The notes under the pieces: model-generated
Databases searched by the model: none
What the model saw: the letters and a program-made list of their open reading frames with translations, nothing else
What the model was told of the DNA's origin: nothing
Made by a program: the position numbers and the translations under genes
Shown: in pieces, positions 55,008-64,000 of the stretch
Position numbering within the stretch: the first letter of the stretch is position 1
Layout: each line of letters opens with the position of its first letter
DNA from: Gongronella butleri
Taxonomy: Eukaryota; Mucoromycota; Mucoromycetes; Mucorales; Cunninghamellaceae
Assembly (NCBI GenBank): GCA_025201375.1
Contig: JAIWZP010000007.1
Span: forward strand, 496,001-560,000
Direction of reading: 5' to 3'
Length of the DNA: 64,000 nucleotides

Positions 55008-57714
55008 AAATGACAATAAAAAAAATGCATGCATCCCTGTCTTTTTTTTCCCTTTCTCTCATGTGACTTTTTGTGAAAGTCGACAATGTACTTTATCGAT
55101 CTGATGGGCTTTCTTGTGTGTATGTGAGCGAATGCCCAATGGCACACAAATAAGAGGTTTTAGCCAACTTCAGGATTCCGTAAAAAAAAAAATGGATTGG
55201 GGGGATGGGGACGACGAGGCGCGACCCATTGAATTGTGGCCTGATATCCTGGCTTTCCAGCGTACGCCACGCAAGTTGTACAGGCTCATTGTGATGACAT
55301 GGAAAGGGACAATGACCAAAGTTGTTCACGTCGCCACCCCCCAACAAAGAACAAAAAAAATAATGGTTGACTTGCCATTGTGATAGTTTGGCAGCACATA
55401 CGCACACAATATGCATACCCAAAAAAAGGGGGGAGAGAGAGGAGCACCATTTTGCGCAACAGCAAACACCATGAGGACGCTTGTGGTCGTATCGATTGAA
55501 GAAAAATATAAAGTGGACAGCCTTGTCACACGAAAAAAAAAACACTTTTGCCCAGGCATTTTTCCTTCTTTCCCTCCGATCCTCCGTCGTGATTAGGGGT
55601 CCAAGCACAGACCTTGTTCGCTTTGGGCAATCTTTGGACGGAAATGGCATTCTTTCAATCCCCAATTGCACATGAAAACAAACACGTTGGACGGGAACCA
55701 TCTCTTTTCCTTTGTGTTCCCCCCTTTGTAAAAATAGCTCATGCCAACCATCTTATTGTCAGACAAATGCGGCTGATAAAAAAGGGAAGAACAGCGAGAA
55801 AAGGCCATTGGTAATAATTTGCTTTCGAGACCAAGCCGAAAACAAACGATGTGTCGTGACACGCGTCACCTCCCCCTGCGCGCCATCTCGTTGCAATTGT
55901 TCGGTGGCTGCCGTCAATGGCGTTTTCTTTCTTTTTATTTTCGTCCTCAGCCACTGTACCTGTGACCGACACCAGGGTTACGACCTTCAATCACATTTGT
56001 GCCACCTTGCCCTTTTTTTTTTTACATCTTTCCCGACGGTTTGAGCTGCCATGCATGGTGCAAGGGAAATGGGGAAAAAGAACAGGATTGGTTTTTCCGA
56101 CGACGCACAACGCAAAATTTGATCATGTAAGCCATCAGGAAAGTCCCTATCTTGGGTGGGTGAGCATTTTTGCGAAAAAAAAACACGGCCTTGGATACAC
56201 AGGCACGCGGCATCGGATGAGAATGGAGGCATCCAATGGAGTTGTATTCTGGCCCTTTTTTTTCCATTTGCACCTTCCACTCGCGCAATGTCAACCTTCA
56301 ATTCTCGCCCCTTTTGTCCAATGGGCCGCACAACCTTAATTCTTGACCGGTAGAATCTCTCTCTTTTACTTTGTGCAATCCCTGTCGGTTCATCCCTCAT
56401 CCCGGCCAATTCCCCGTCTGGCCAAAAAGGAACATAATGGTTGAAATTGGCCGGTGCGCCGTCGCGTGTGCGTGCGTGAGTGGACCAAGTAGCTTCATTT
56501 TTTTTGCAATAGCAATTGGTGCCCTTGGTGCATGAATTCGCAGCCATTGGCCATGTTTGACACTCCGCTTGCACACTTTTTTTTTGTTGCATCAGCCACG
56601 GGCGGTGCCGCCCCTGTGTCATTGTTCCATTGTAGAAACCCTGACTTTTTTTTATAATTTTTATTTGTTTGTGTGTTTCATCGTCCACGGCGTATTGCGG
56701 CGGCGCGGGAGCCAAGCACCCGAGCAGCAGGGTGGGAATGCGACAAGGGTTGGTTGGTGGCACAACAATGGGGACAGTCGGAAGCAAGTCTTTGCATGTT
56801 CTCTCGTTTTTTTTTTTTTTTGATGCGGCGCCTTTGTCATGTCTTTTTTTTTTTTGCGCAGCACACATCTTTCGGTGGGGCCCATGAAGAACTGATGGAC
56901 AAGATCAGCACAGGCTGAGACGACAGGTTTCGCATTAGCACTAGCACCAAAAGACAAAAGAACAAAAAAAAAACGGGATCCAAGATGAGATCATTGTCGA
57001 CCACTCTTGCCCGAGCTTGGCGTAACCACACAATTGTATTCTCCGTTGACGCCTGGGAGTGCCTCGGGGTTGTGATTCGACACGAATGAGCATTGGACGG
57101 ACCATGGATCAATGAGATGCCCAACGGTAAGAACATCTCATTTTTTCCCCCTTCAGGGGGGCCTGGATTGCTCATTCGACATGTTGCACAAAACAAGGCA
57201 CCAGAAAATTTGGCCTAAAAAGGAGGCGGACAAAGCCCCGCTAGCGGAGCAAATCAGTGCACAGCCCTGAATCGACGTTGTACAAGAGATTTGTGTGACA
57301 GCACCATGCCAAAACTGGCGCCATTGTTCATGCAACTTGCCTGATCATGTTGGTGCCATGCTCCATAGCGTAAAAAAAAAGGCTACATGTCAAAAGACGT
57401 CGCATTGTCCTTGATCAATGTCTTTGAGCAATAATTGTCCTTTTTGAGATCCCCTGAATTCTGTTTTTTTCTAAGATTGGACTGAGACATTTTCCTGAAA
57501 CTGGGGCACGGCCATTCGTGATGTATGAGGTTAATTGACGCCACCACTTCAAGGTGCCCTCGAGCCGATTCGCAAGGACTCACCCTCATCATGACCAGAG
57601 CCTTGGCACGGCCAGTGATGTGCATTTCCCGCAAATCCCAGCTTCCATCTTATTCGTCACAGAAAAAAAATTGTTCCTTGAAAAAAGCTTTTCTACACGG
57701 GACAAAGACGAGGC
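55008..57714. other. 2.7-kb gene-free region
   Basis: It shows A- and T-runs and dinucleotide noise. I examined open frames of up to 293 codons on the minus strand (56.0-56.9 kb); none shows domain residues, a plausible splice pattern or family resemblance. Confidence 0.5.
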
Positions 57715-57722
57715 TATAAAAG
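57715..57722 (+). promoter_or_regulatory. TATA box of the second thaumatin-like gene
   Basis: TATAAAAG lies 93 nt before the ATG. The same octamer and almost the same spacing occur at the paralogue on the minus strand. Confidence 0.65.
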
Positions 57723-57815
57723 GGGGTCCTTGGGACCCGTGAAATCAAAAAGTTTTTTTTCTTCATCTCATATAAAGTTGATCTTTATTTTCTACACAAA
57801 ACAACACAATTCAAC

Positions 57816-58517
57816 ATGCTGTACTCTACTCTGATCTCTTTGGCTACCCTTGCTGGTCTTGGTTTCGCTGCGCCCACTGGTGGGAAGCAGGTCGTTTTGC
57901 AAAACAACTGTGGTTATGACTTGACGGTGACAATCATGACAAATGGCCAGGCGTTTGGCACAGACTCGACGCTTGCCAAGGGCCAAAACAAGACGTACTC
58001 GCAGGCCAGCAACTGGAGCGGCCGCTTCTTTGGCCGTGAATACTGCCAGGGCACCAATTGCACGACGGCTGGCGCCGCCGCGCCTGCCTCGCTTGCCGAA
58101 TTCACTTTTGGCGGCTATGGTGGCAACGACTTCTATGATGTCTCGTTTGTGGACGGCTACAACATCCCCATGGAGATTTCGCCCTTTGGCGCCACCAATG
58201 GCACAGCCACCCAAGGCAAGTACAACTGCGGCTCGCCTGCGTGCGCCACGCTGCCCTCGTGCCCCGACAACTTCAAGACCTACGACAGCCAGGGCCACTA
58301 CATTGGCTGCCAAAGCGCCTGCTCGAACCAGCAAACGGACGCCTACTGCTGCACTGGTGCCAACAACACGCCCCAGACCTGCTCGCGCAACTCGTACGCC
58401 CAGCAAGTCAAGAATGTGTGCCCTGATGTCTACACTTATGCTTATGACGACCCTACCAGCACCTTTTCTTGCAAGGCCCAGGGCTACGACGTCATCTTCT
58501 GCCCTAAGACCAACTAA
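57816..58517 (+). CDS. Secreted thaumatin-like protein, intronless paralogue
   Basis: The gene is a single exon of 233 residues. A signal peptide covers about residues 1-19 (MLYSTLISLATLAGLGFAA). The mature protein runs parallel to the copy at 29,138-30,052: NNCGYDLTV, WSGRFFGREYC, GGYGGNDFYDVSFVDGYNI, CGSPAC, CQSAC, CPDVYTYAYDD and GYDVIFCP at the end. It reads straight through both positions where the other copy has introns (after the YC of the CxSAC region, and within the YA-YDD codons). Codon use is strongly C-ending, suggesting high expression. Several Asn-x-Thr/Ser sites may be glycosylated. It is probably extracellular or wall-associated; function as for its paralogue. Confidence 0.94.
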   Translation: MLYSTLISLATLAGLGFAAPTGGKQVVLQNNCGYDLTVTIMTNGQAFGTDSTLAKGQNKTYSQASNWSGRFFGREYCQGTNCTTAGAAAPASLAEFTFGGYGGNDFYDVSFVDGYNIPMEISPFGATNGTATQGKYNCGSPACATLPSCPDNFKTYDSQGHYIGCQSACSNQQTDAYCCTGANNTPQTCSRNSYAQQVKNVCPDVYTYAYDDPTSTFSCKAQGYDVIFCPKTN

Positions 58518-58599
58518 AAAAAAAAAACGCATTGCATATAGAATATCCTTGTAACATCATCATAGAACAAATAAAAAATGGCTATTGATTAGCTCATTA

Positions 58600-60215
58600 C
58601 ATAAACATCTGAAGCGTGACATCTGACACAGTCGACCTGGTGAATACAGTACCAAAAAAAAAAAAAAAAATCAAGATATGATATGATATTATCGATTTTG
58701 GCATTGATCGTCAGTCTATGCAGCTGGGCATGATACAAAAATTGGCCATGATGCATCACAAACATGTCGACTACGTAGAGCAAGCTGCAGCATGATGATA
58801 CACAGCACTTTTGCATAGCTGATTCTGACTGTCATCCTTAATTTTCAACAATTTCGCCGCTTTGCTCGCCTATTTCGCAGGGCAAACAGCTCAATTGCAG
58901 TTCCATTAGACAGAGCACGTCGTTACTGCTTGCAGAAGACCGCTTCCTACATGTGATGTTCTATGAAAAAAAAAGCTGATCATGATTCTCTATGATATGA
59001 AATGATGTGTATGATGCGCATAAAAACATTGTATTCCGGCATGTTATCATACTTCTTTTGCATAGTGTTTGTCCGAGATTGCAATGTCATATGATATGAT
59101 ACTGTATCATACGGCTTTGGTGCCCATGAAATGGAACCATCACTTGAAAGGCGCATCATAAATCGTACGGCGAACCGCACATTGTATTGTACTGTCATGG
59201 CGGCCAAATCGCGCTTTTTTTTTTATCATACGTACGTAATGTAAAAAAATTGCCTTTGGACTTTTGCACACAAATAAAGCGTTTGATCCGTCTACGTATG
59301 TTTCAATCTCTGTGGACAGAATCTGTTGTCGCGCGCTACAGTATCATTTCGATGCCTGAAGCATCATGCTACATTATTCACAAAGTCTACAAGTAAAACT
59401 GCAATAAAAACCGGGGGTTGACTACGTAGACCGTTGTCGAGCAAATCGTGATCAAAGAATTTGATGAAAAAGCGAATTTTCTTTGTCGGTTTTGATCGGA
59501 TCGCAATGAAACTTTTTCATTCGACAGAGATTCAGCAGCTACTTTCCACGCGTTAAAAGTGCTACAGTAGTGGTTAACTGGTTATTTTTCCAGCTGTCGA
59601 GAAAATCAAGTTTGAAAATTGAATCAATGTTTGATCCATTGATCGACTACCGGTATGCAAGCAGCGTGCAGAGATCGTCCATCGTGCTCGCAAACAATCA
59701 GCAAATGACGCACGAGTGTGTCTCTTTCGAATGGTGCCAGTTTCATCGCGATCCATGAATTTTTCGAGAGCCCGTGCTGGATTTGTGAAAATGTCAGGAT
59801 TTTGGATTCATTCGGGTTACGAGTTAATGTTAATAAAACTCTGAATTTAAATGATTTTTTGAAAAGAGTCGTTCGGAAAAGGTCAAACGGCAAATTTTGA
59901 AGGCAATCCGTCCTTCCATCGAGGCGTCGACGCGTCGTAGAGGATTTTTGGTATCATACTGTATCATATACTGTAGAGAATACAGTGGAGTGCCATGGTT
60001 ACAGTAGTACAGTATGATACATATGCAGATATGCTTGACATGTTGACAAACAGATATGATTTCATATCATATGGACACTGGCGATCGCGCGATCAACCAG
60101 CAGTGCACCTCTTTCAAGCCGCATAAGTTGCAGCTGGAAGAGTCAAGCAGTCAATTCATTAGCGAGCAATCATAAACAGCATGGCCAAAATACATTTCAT
60201 ACAGTATGTATTCGT
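58600..60215. repeat. TACTGTA/TACAGTA motif island 2, with GATATGATATGAT runs
   Basis: The same motif as in 33.0-36.7 kb recurs at about 58,646, 59,100-59,112, 59,180, 59,336, 59,562, 59,955-60,020 (five or more) and 60,200. Interspersed are ATATGATATGAT stretches (about 58,676, 59,090, 60,055). There are no genes. Confidence 0.75.
59258..59575 (+). repeat. Dispersed repeat family B, copy 2
   Basis: It is contiguous here: TTTTGCACACAAATAAAGCGTTTGATC, then GCTACAGTATCATTTCGATGCCTGAAGC (about 59,335), then ACCGGGGGTTGACTACG...GATGAAAAAGCGAATTTTC...GCAATGAAAC...CATTCGACAGAGATTCAG...CGCGTTAAAAGTGC. It matches the two separated segments at 33,385-33,500 and 34,370-34,560. Confidence 0.7.
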
Positions 60216-60988
60216 TGTTTTTTTGTTTGTTCAAGGAGGCGAGAGCTGGACGCGATGAAGTCTTGCCGATGCGCATTTCTTTTTTAGAGAATGGGGGGAG
60301 TATGCGCTGACAAGATGGTGGTGGTCGGACAAGATTCGCGTTTGCCACACCCCCTATTTCAACGAGACAAAAGGCAGCAAAGAAATGCAAACGGGGGAAG
60401 AAATGGTGTTTTTTTTTGTTTGTGCCTAGCCAGAACAAGACTCAGAAGAATTATTATTTTGAGACAATTGCAAATGACAGTTGCACCTGTGTGATACAAA
60501 AAGTGTGGGGCGGAGGAAGAAAGGGGGGAGATCCATTGCCCCTGATCGCCTGTTGGACCTTTTGCAAACAATGAAACTGGCCAGGGCGCGTCTTTGTCAG
60601 CGTTCATATGACTGTCACGCCGCTATCTCTCGTTTTTATACACGGTGGCATTCTCGTTTGATTGATTTGGAAGTGATATTGTCGATCATCTCACGGTCAT
60701 TCCCCCCAAATTTGGATACGCGCCCAACGACGAGACAATCACCGTGCAACGTCGACGCGCTCACCCCCTCGTTTTCATTTTTTTTTTTTTTTTTTTTTTG
60801 TGGTTCACGTATCATATTTCAATGGATGCGCGTCCATCCCCCCATCCCCATTCGCACGGATCTGACCAAAACAAGATAAGAATCTTATCATTCTCCGGGG
60901 AGAAGCCCGTTTAGGCGCCCATTGCGCCCCACCGAACGCGCTGGGCGGCTGGGGGCGTGCGACCAAGACAGTGGGACGACGTGAATTC

Positions 60989-61030
<42 letters not shown>

Positions 61031-61979
61031 GTTGCCTTGCGCGCGCTTTGCTATCGTTCTTTGGTTTTGGGGGTGGGTGGTGGTGTTTGAATGCGGGCCC
61101 CGCATCGCTCTAGTGAACGCGCGAATCAAGAAAGACCATCGTCCCGCGGGAGCCTCAGCAAAATAGCTAGCCCAAACACCGCCATGACCCACACGAGATG
61201 CGGCGGACGGAGTGCATGGCATCGTACCGGCCAATCTTTTTACCGCCCCGACCATCCGCCCAACAAGGCTTATTTGACTTTGCAACTCAAAAAAAAAAAA
61301 GGCGCTGACTGACGGATGCATCGAAACAAGAGAAAAGACAAATACAAGAGCGGAGCAGAGAGCAACCTCTCGATCCAAGGTAGTGCAAATCGTCTTTTTT
61401 TTTTTTCATAAGCTTCTGGCGCGGCTGTCACACATTCGCAATTGATCATCTTGGGGGGAGTGGACAAGGGGGGGGGCTCTTGCATGGTGCGCGTTTGGGT
61501 TCATCCTACTCTTTAGCCCGTCATTTTTTCGAGAAAAAGCGAAATCTCGTGTTTACTGATCTTGTTCAGCGAAGTTTGCGAGTTATAGCGGTCATTTTGC
61601 CCCTTTTCGCGCCAATGCCAGCACGCTTTGACAACGTTGGGCTCGACGTAGGCACTTCTGGATGTCATGCGCCATGTGTATTTTATTTTTTTTTTTCAAT
61701 TGAAAGAAGAACGAAAAATGAAGGCCAGAAATACCAAGGTACGTTGTTGGTCATGGGAAGCTTTGATCTCCTTTATTTCGTAAGATCTTGCCTCCTTTTC
61801 ATCCGTTGCTCCTATTTGGGCTCTCAACAGGTACCATCCTGCATGACAAGGAGATAAATAACACGAACTCTTTAACAGCTGGACTCCTCTGAATCAACAG
61901 GCGCATCCGCTCACTTGGAAAAAGAAAAAACGCGTTCCGCGTGCAATTGGCCGCGCCGATCTGTTTTATTTCATTTATC
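60216..61979. other. Non-coding region with an A38 tract
   Basis: It holds T22-type runs near 60,780 and an uninterrupted run of 38 A at 60,992-61,029. A TATAAAAA-like site on the minus strand near 60,640 precedes an 82-codon frame (60,607-60,359) with no family and no conservation evidence. I make no gene call. Confidence 0.45.
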
Positions 61980-62285
61980 CTAGGCTGGAGTGGCACCCAG
62001 ATCCTTTGCTACCTCGCTGGTGTATTGCGTGTACTTCTTCTTGTACAAAGAATTGCAATAAGCTTGAGCAACGCCGGGCTTGGGAGCGCGCTCGCACAGA
62101 GAATAGGTTTGACCCTTGGCATGGTGATGTTTGGCGACCTGGTGGCACTTGGCGGGCCATTCGTCGCAGAATTTCGCGACCGACTCGCCGGCCTTAGGTT
62201 TGAAGTCCAGGCGAAAATCGTACGCATTGACCAGCATCACCACGGCGAGCGCAATGACCATCAGGGCTTGAAAAAGACGGGACAT
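61980..62285 (-). CDS. Small secreted cysteine-containing protein, unknown family
   Basis: The gene is a single exon of 101 residues. A clear signal peptide covers about residues 1-21 (MSRLFQALMVIALAVVMLVNA). The mature part is about 80 residues with four cysteines (Cys40, Cys47, Cys64, Cys77), enough for two disulfides, and a HHHAKGQTYSLC stretch. TATATAAAG lies at 62,348-62,356 on the same strand, 62 nt upstream. The combination of size, signal, even cysteine number and own TATA box supports a real gene, but no family is recognised. It could be a small secreted effector-like or wall-associated protein (inference). It is divergent from the GNAT gene, 241 bp between starts. Confidence 0.75.
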   Translation of the reverse strand: MSRLFQALMVIALAVVMLVNAYDFRLDFKPKAGESVAKFCDEWPAKCHQVAKHHHAKGQTYSLCERAPKPGVAQAYCNSLYKKKYTQYTSEVAKDLGATPA

Positions 62286-62347
62286 TTTCTGTTTTTGCTA
62301 TATCGATTGATACAAAGATGGGCGCCCTTGGCATTGGGCGATGAGCT

Positions 62348-62356
62348 CTTTATATA
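62348..62356 (-). promoter_or_regulatory. TATA box of the small secreted protein gene
   Basis: TATATAAAG on the minus strand, 62 nt before the ATG. Confidence 0.55.
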
Positions 62357-62526
62357 CTTCCCTGGATGGTACAAGGAGAATCATCATGCATGGGCGGCTA
62401 CCAAGTACAAAAATAGCGCGCTCGGTGGTCATGTGGCTTTGACTTGTTGTTCCAGTCTCCTTGTCTGCACTTGTTTTTCTTTTTTTGTCGTTTTTGCCTT
62501 TCGCCTTGTCCCAAAAATAATTGCCA

Positions 62527-63045
62527 ATGGATTCGCAGATAATCATCCGGACAGAAGAGGCAGATGACAAGACGCAAGTGCACGCGTTAAATGCGGCATC
62601 GCTTGGCCAAGCAGAGGCGGAGCTCGTGGACCGCCTGCGAGCGAGCGACGCGTTCATCCCAGCGCTTTCATTCGTAGCGACGATGCAGGGGCAGATTGTC
62701 GGCTACCTTTTGTTCACCAAGATTACAATTGGCGATGAAAAACATGGCAGCCTTGCGCTTGCGCCGCTGGGCGTGCTTCCGACGTTCCAAAAGCGTGGCA
62801 TTGGCAAGCAATTGATGCACCATGGACTCGAGGCCGCGCGCGCGCTTGGATTCGGCTCGATTGTCGTGCTCGGTCACGCCGCGTATTATGCGAAATTCGG
62901 CTTTGAACCGGCCAGCCGCTGGCGCATCCAATGCCCCTTTCCTCTCGACAATGACGATGTCTTCCGCGCCATCGAGCTCATCCCTGGCGCACTCGACAGC
63001 GTGTCTGGCGTGGTCCACTACGACAAGGCCTTTACAGAGATGTGA
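62527..63045 (+). CDS. GNAT-family N-acetyltransferase (YhbS-like)
   Basis: The gene is a single exon of 172 residues. It transfers an acetyl group from acetyl-CoA to an unknown amine. The GNAT fold is readable: IIIRTEEADD at the N-terminus, GQIVGYLLFTKITI (strand), LAPLGVLPTFQKRGIGKQLM with the Q/R-x-x-G-x-G acetyl-CoA pyrophosphate loop, GFGSIVVLGHAAYYAKFGFEPA (motif B, with the Tyr pair typical of YhbS-like enzymes), and a C-terminal GVVHYDKAF. YhbS-like proteins are widespread in bacteria and less common in fungi. With no introns here, transfer is possible but unproven. The first ATG of the frame is used. Confidence 0.9.
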   Translation: MDSQIIIRTEEADDKTQVHALNAASLGQAEAELVDRLRASDAFIPALSFVATMQGQIVGYLLFTKITIGDEKHGSLALAPLGVLPTFQKRGIGKQLMHHGLEAARALGFGSIVVLGHAAYYAKFGFEPASRWRIQCPFPLDNDDVFRAIELIPGALDSVSGVVHYDKAFTEM

Positions 63046-63927
63046 TTGTGCCAAGAACTTTTACAAATCACTCTCCCATGCCAAAACAGAAAAATGATCG
63101 CGCGCCATGCCTAAAAATAAAAAAAAGAAGCACCCAATTCACCCAAAATGGTCAATTTACCCTCTTTGTTCAATCTGTTGTCACGCACATAAAAATAAAA
63201 AAAAAAGGCTGAGGCGTTTGTAACATGATTCATGCAAGGAACAGCTTTAAATCGTAAAGACCCTTTGTCACCTTTTGCACGCCTCATTATCACGTCGATG
63301 AAACAAAAGCGCTGCACTAGGAAGCACCTTGCTCTTGCTGGCAGACAACATACCCAAAAACATGGTTTGGCGCTTCTCTTATCATGCGACTGATGCAATG
63401 GCTCCCCGCGATCGCACTGAATAATAAGGGTCGCACACAGACTCATCTGCGATCGTCGTGGGGGGTTGGGGGAAAGGGGAGGAGCGGAGGGGGACAAGTC
63501 AATCATTGAAACAACCACAAAAATGGCTGTTGATTGGGGGAGGGGAAACAAAATAGCCCCGCATCGAGCTACCAGAGCAGCCCCATGAGGCAATAAAGCG
63601 TGTTGCCCAATGAGGACGGGCCTTCCACGGCATGTGTTTGCTGCGTGTTCACCAAAAAAAAAAAAAAAAAGATCAAGGAAATCGTGCCAATTGGCTGCAA
63701 TGATCACACGGCATGACCATTGCCTATGCGATTCGCACCAAAAGAGACGCGACGCGACGCGTACCTTTTATACAAAACTTACGCCGGCCGCAGCCATTGT
63801 GCATCAGTGTGTCCCTTTTTTAACACGCAAAGCGCGATTTTTCCCATTTTGACGCCATTTCCGGGGGGCAAATTGCACATTGTTTTTTTAATTTAAATAC
63901 CAATTACAAGCGTGCGCGTCGTGCTAG
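63046..63927. other. Intergenic region
   Basis: The 3' flank of the GNAT gene and of the truncated gene at the window end. A-run near 63,653. No gene is seen. Confidence 0.5.
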
Positions 63928-64000
63928 TCAGTTGCGCTGGGCGATAAGATCCTCGACGGTGAGCAAGTCGGCGTGGCCGGGAATGGAACGGCCAATGGCC
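63928..64000 (-). CDS. C-terminal end of a gene that continues beyond the window
   Basis: The last 23 codons read AIGRSIPGHADLLTVEDLIAQ followed by RN and a TGA stop at 63,930-63,928. The string looks like real coding sequence, but too little is present to name the protein. The frame is open to the window edge. Confidence 0.5.
   Translation of the reverse strand, partial: AIGRSIPGHADLLTVEDLIAQRN

Noticed and set aside
56000..56868. 293-codon open frame on the minus strand
   Set aside because: Composition is Lys-, Cys- and Phe-biased from homopolymers. No domain motif, splice pattern or start context supports it.
60359..60607. 82-codon minus-strand frame with an upstream TATA-like site
   Set aside because: The product has no recognisable features and ends in run-derived residues. 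The TATA-like site alone is not enough.

Overview
The window is nuclear DNA of a fungus, most likely an early-diverging one (Mucoromycota or a neighbouring lineage; the species cannot be named from sequence alone). The evidence is spliceosomal introns of about 50-250 bp with GT(A)n donors and T-tract acceptors in most genes, a fungal-type mitochondrial ribosomal protein (mL58/MRPL20), a YMC1-type carrier, a Dma-type FHA-RING ligase, fungal MATA-type HMG boxes and secreted thaumatin-like proteins. A CC2D1/Lgd homologue, a PHYHD1 homologue and an archaeal-type (ApgM) phosphoglycerate mutase argue against a typical ascomycete or basidiomycete. Exon structures below were built by hand from the DNA, checking that every junction keeps frame and gives a family-like protein.

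Layout. 0.7-14.1 kb is gene-dense: a WW-domain protein, ATG12 and LSM7 (all minus), an ApgM phosphoglycerate mutase (plus, divergent from LSM7), an HMG-box regulator and a NOL8-like nucleolar RRM protein (minus), a CC2D1/Lgd protein (plus, divergent from NOL8) and an unrecognised small protein (minus). 14.1-16.8 kb is non-coding and carries one copy of a dispersed repeat. 17.1-32.3 kb is again dense: ribosomal protein eL32 (plus), a DMA1-like FHA-RING ligase, lunapark and a Tyr-rich small protein (minus), a 1,144-residue DCAF6/WDTC1-like WD40 protein (plus), then a YMC1-like carrier, a thaumatin-like protein and a PHYHD1-like dioxygenase (all minus). 32.3-38.5 kb is a gene-free block packed with TACTGTA/TACAGTA motifs and imperfect tandem repeats. 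38.6-47.7 kb holds three plus-strand genes: a DH-domain RhoGEF, mL58 and Ku80, separated by a further repeat island. 47.7-64 kb is sparse: a second HMG-box gene, uroporphyrinogen-III synthase, an intronless thaumatin paralogue, a second TACTGTA-rich repeat island (58.6-60.2 kb), a small secreted protein divergent from a GNAT acetyltransferase, and the C-terminal end of a gene that runs off the window.

The coding content is mostly housekeeping: RNA processing (LSM7, NOL8, eL32), autophagy and membrane shape (ATG12, lunapark, CC2D1), ubiquitin ligation (DMA1, DCAF6-like), DNA repair (Ku80), mitochondrial function (mL58, carrier), central metabolism and haem. There is no secondary-metabolite cluster, no intact transposase or reverse transcriptase, no recognised tRNA or rRNA, and no operon-like or defence cassette that I can defend. 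The signals most worth a second look are the two repeat families, the intron-loss thaumatin paralogue, the ApgM enzyme and the homopolymer-loaded introns.
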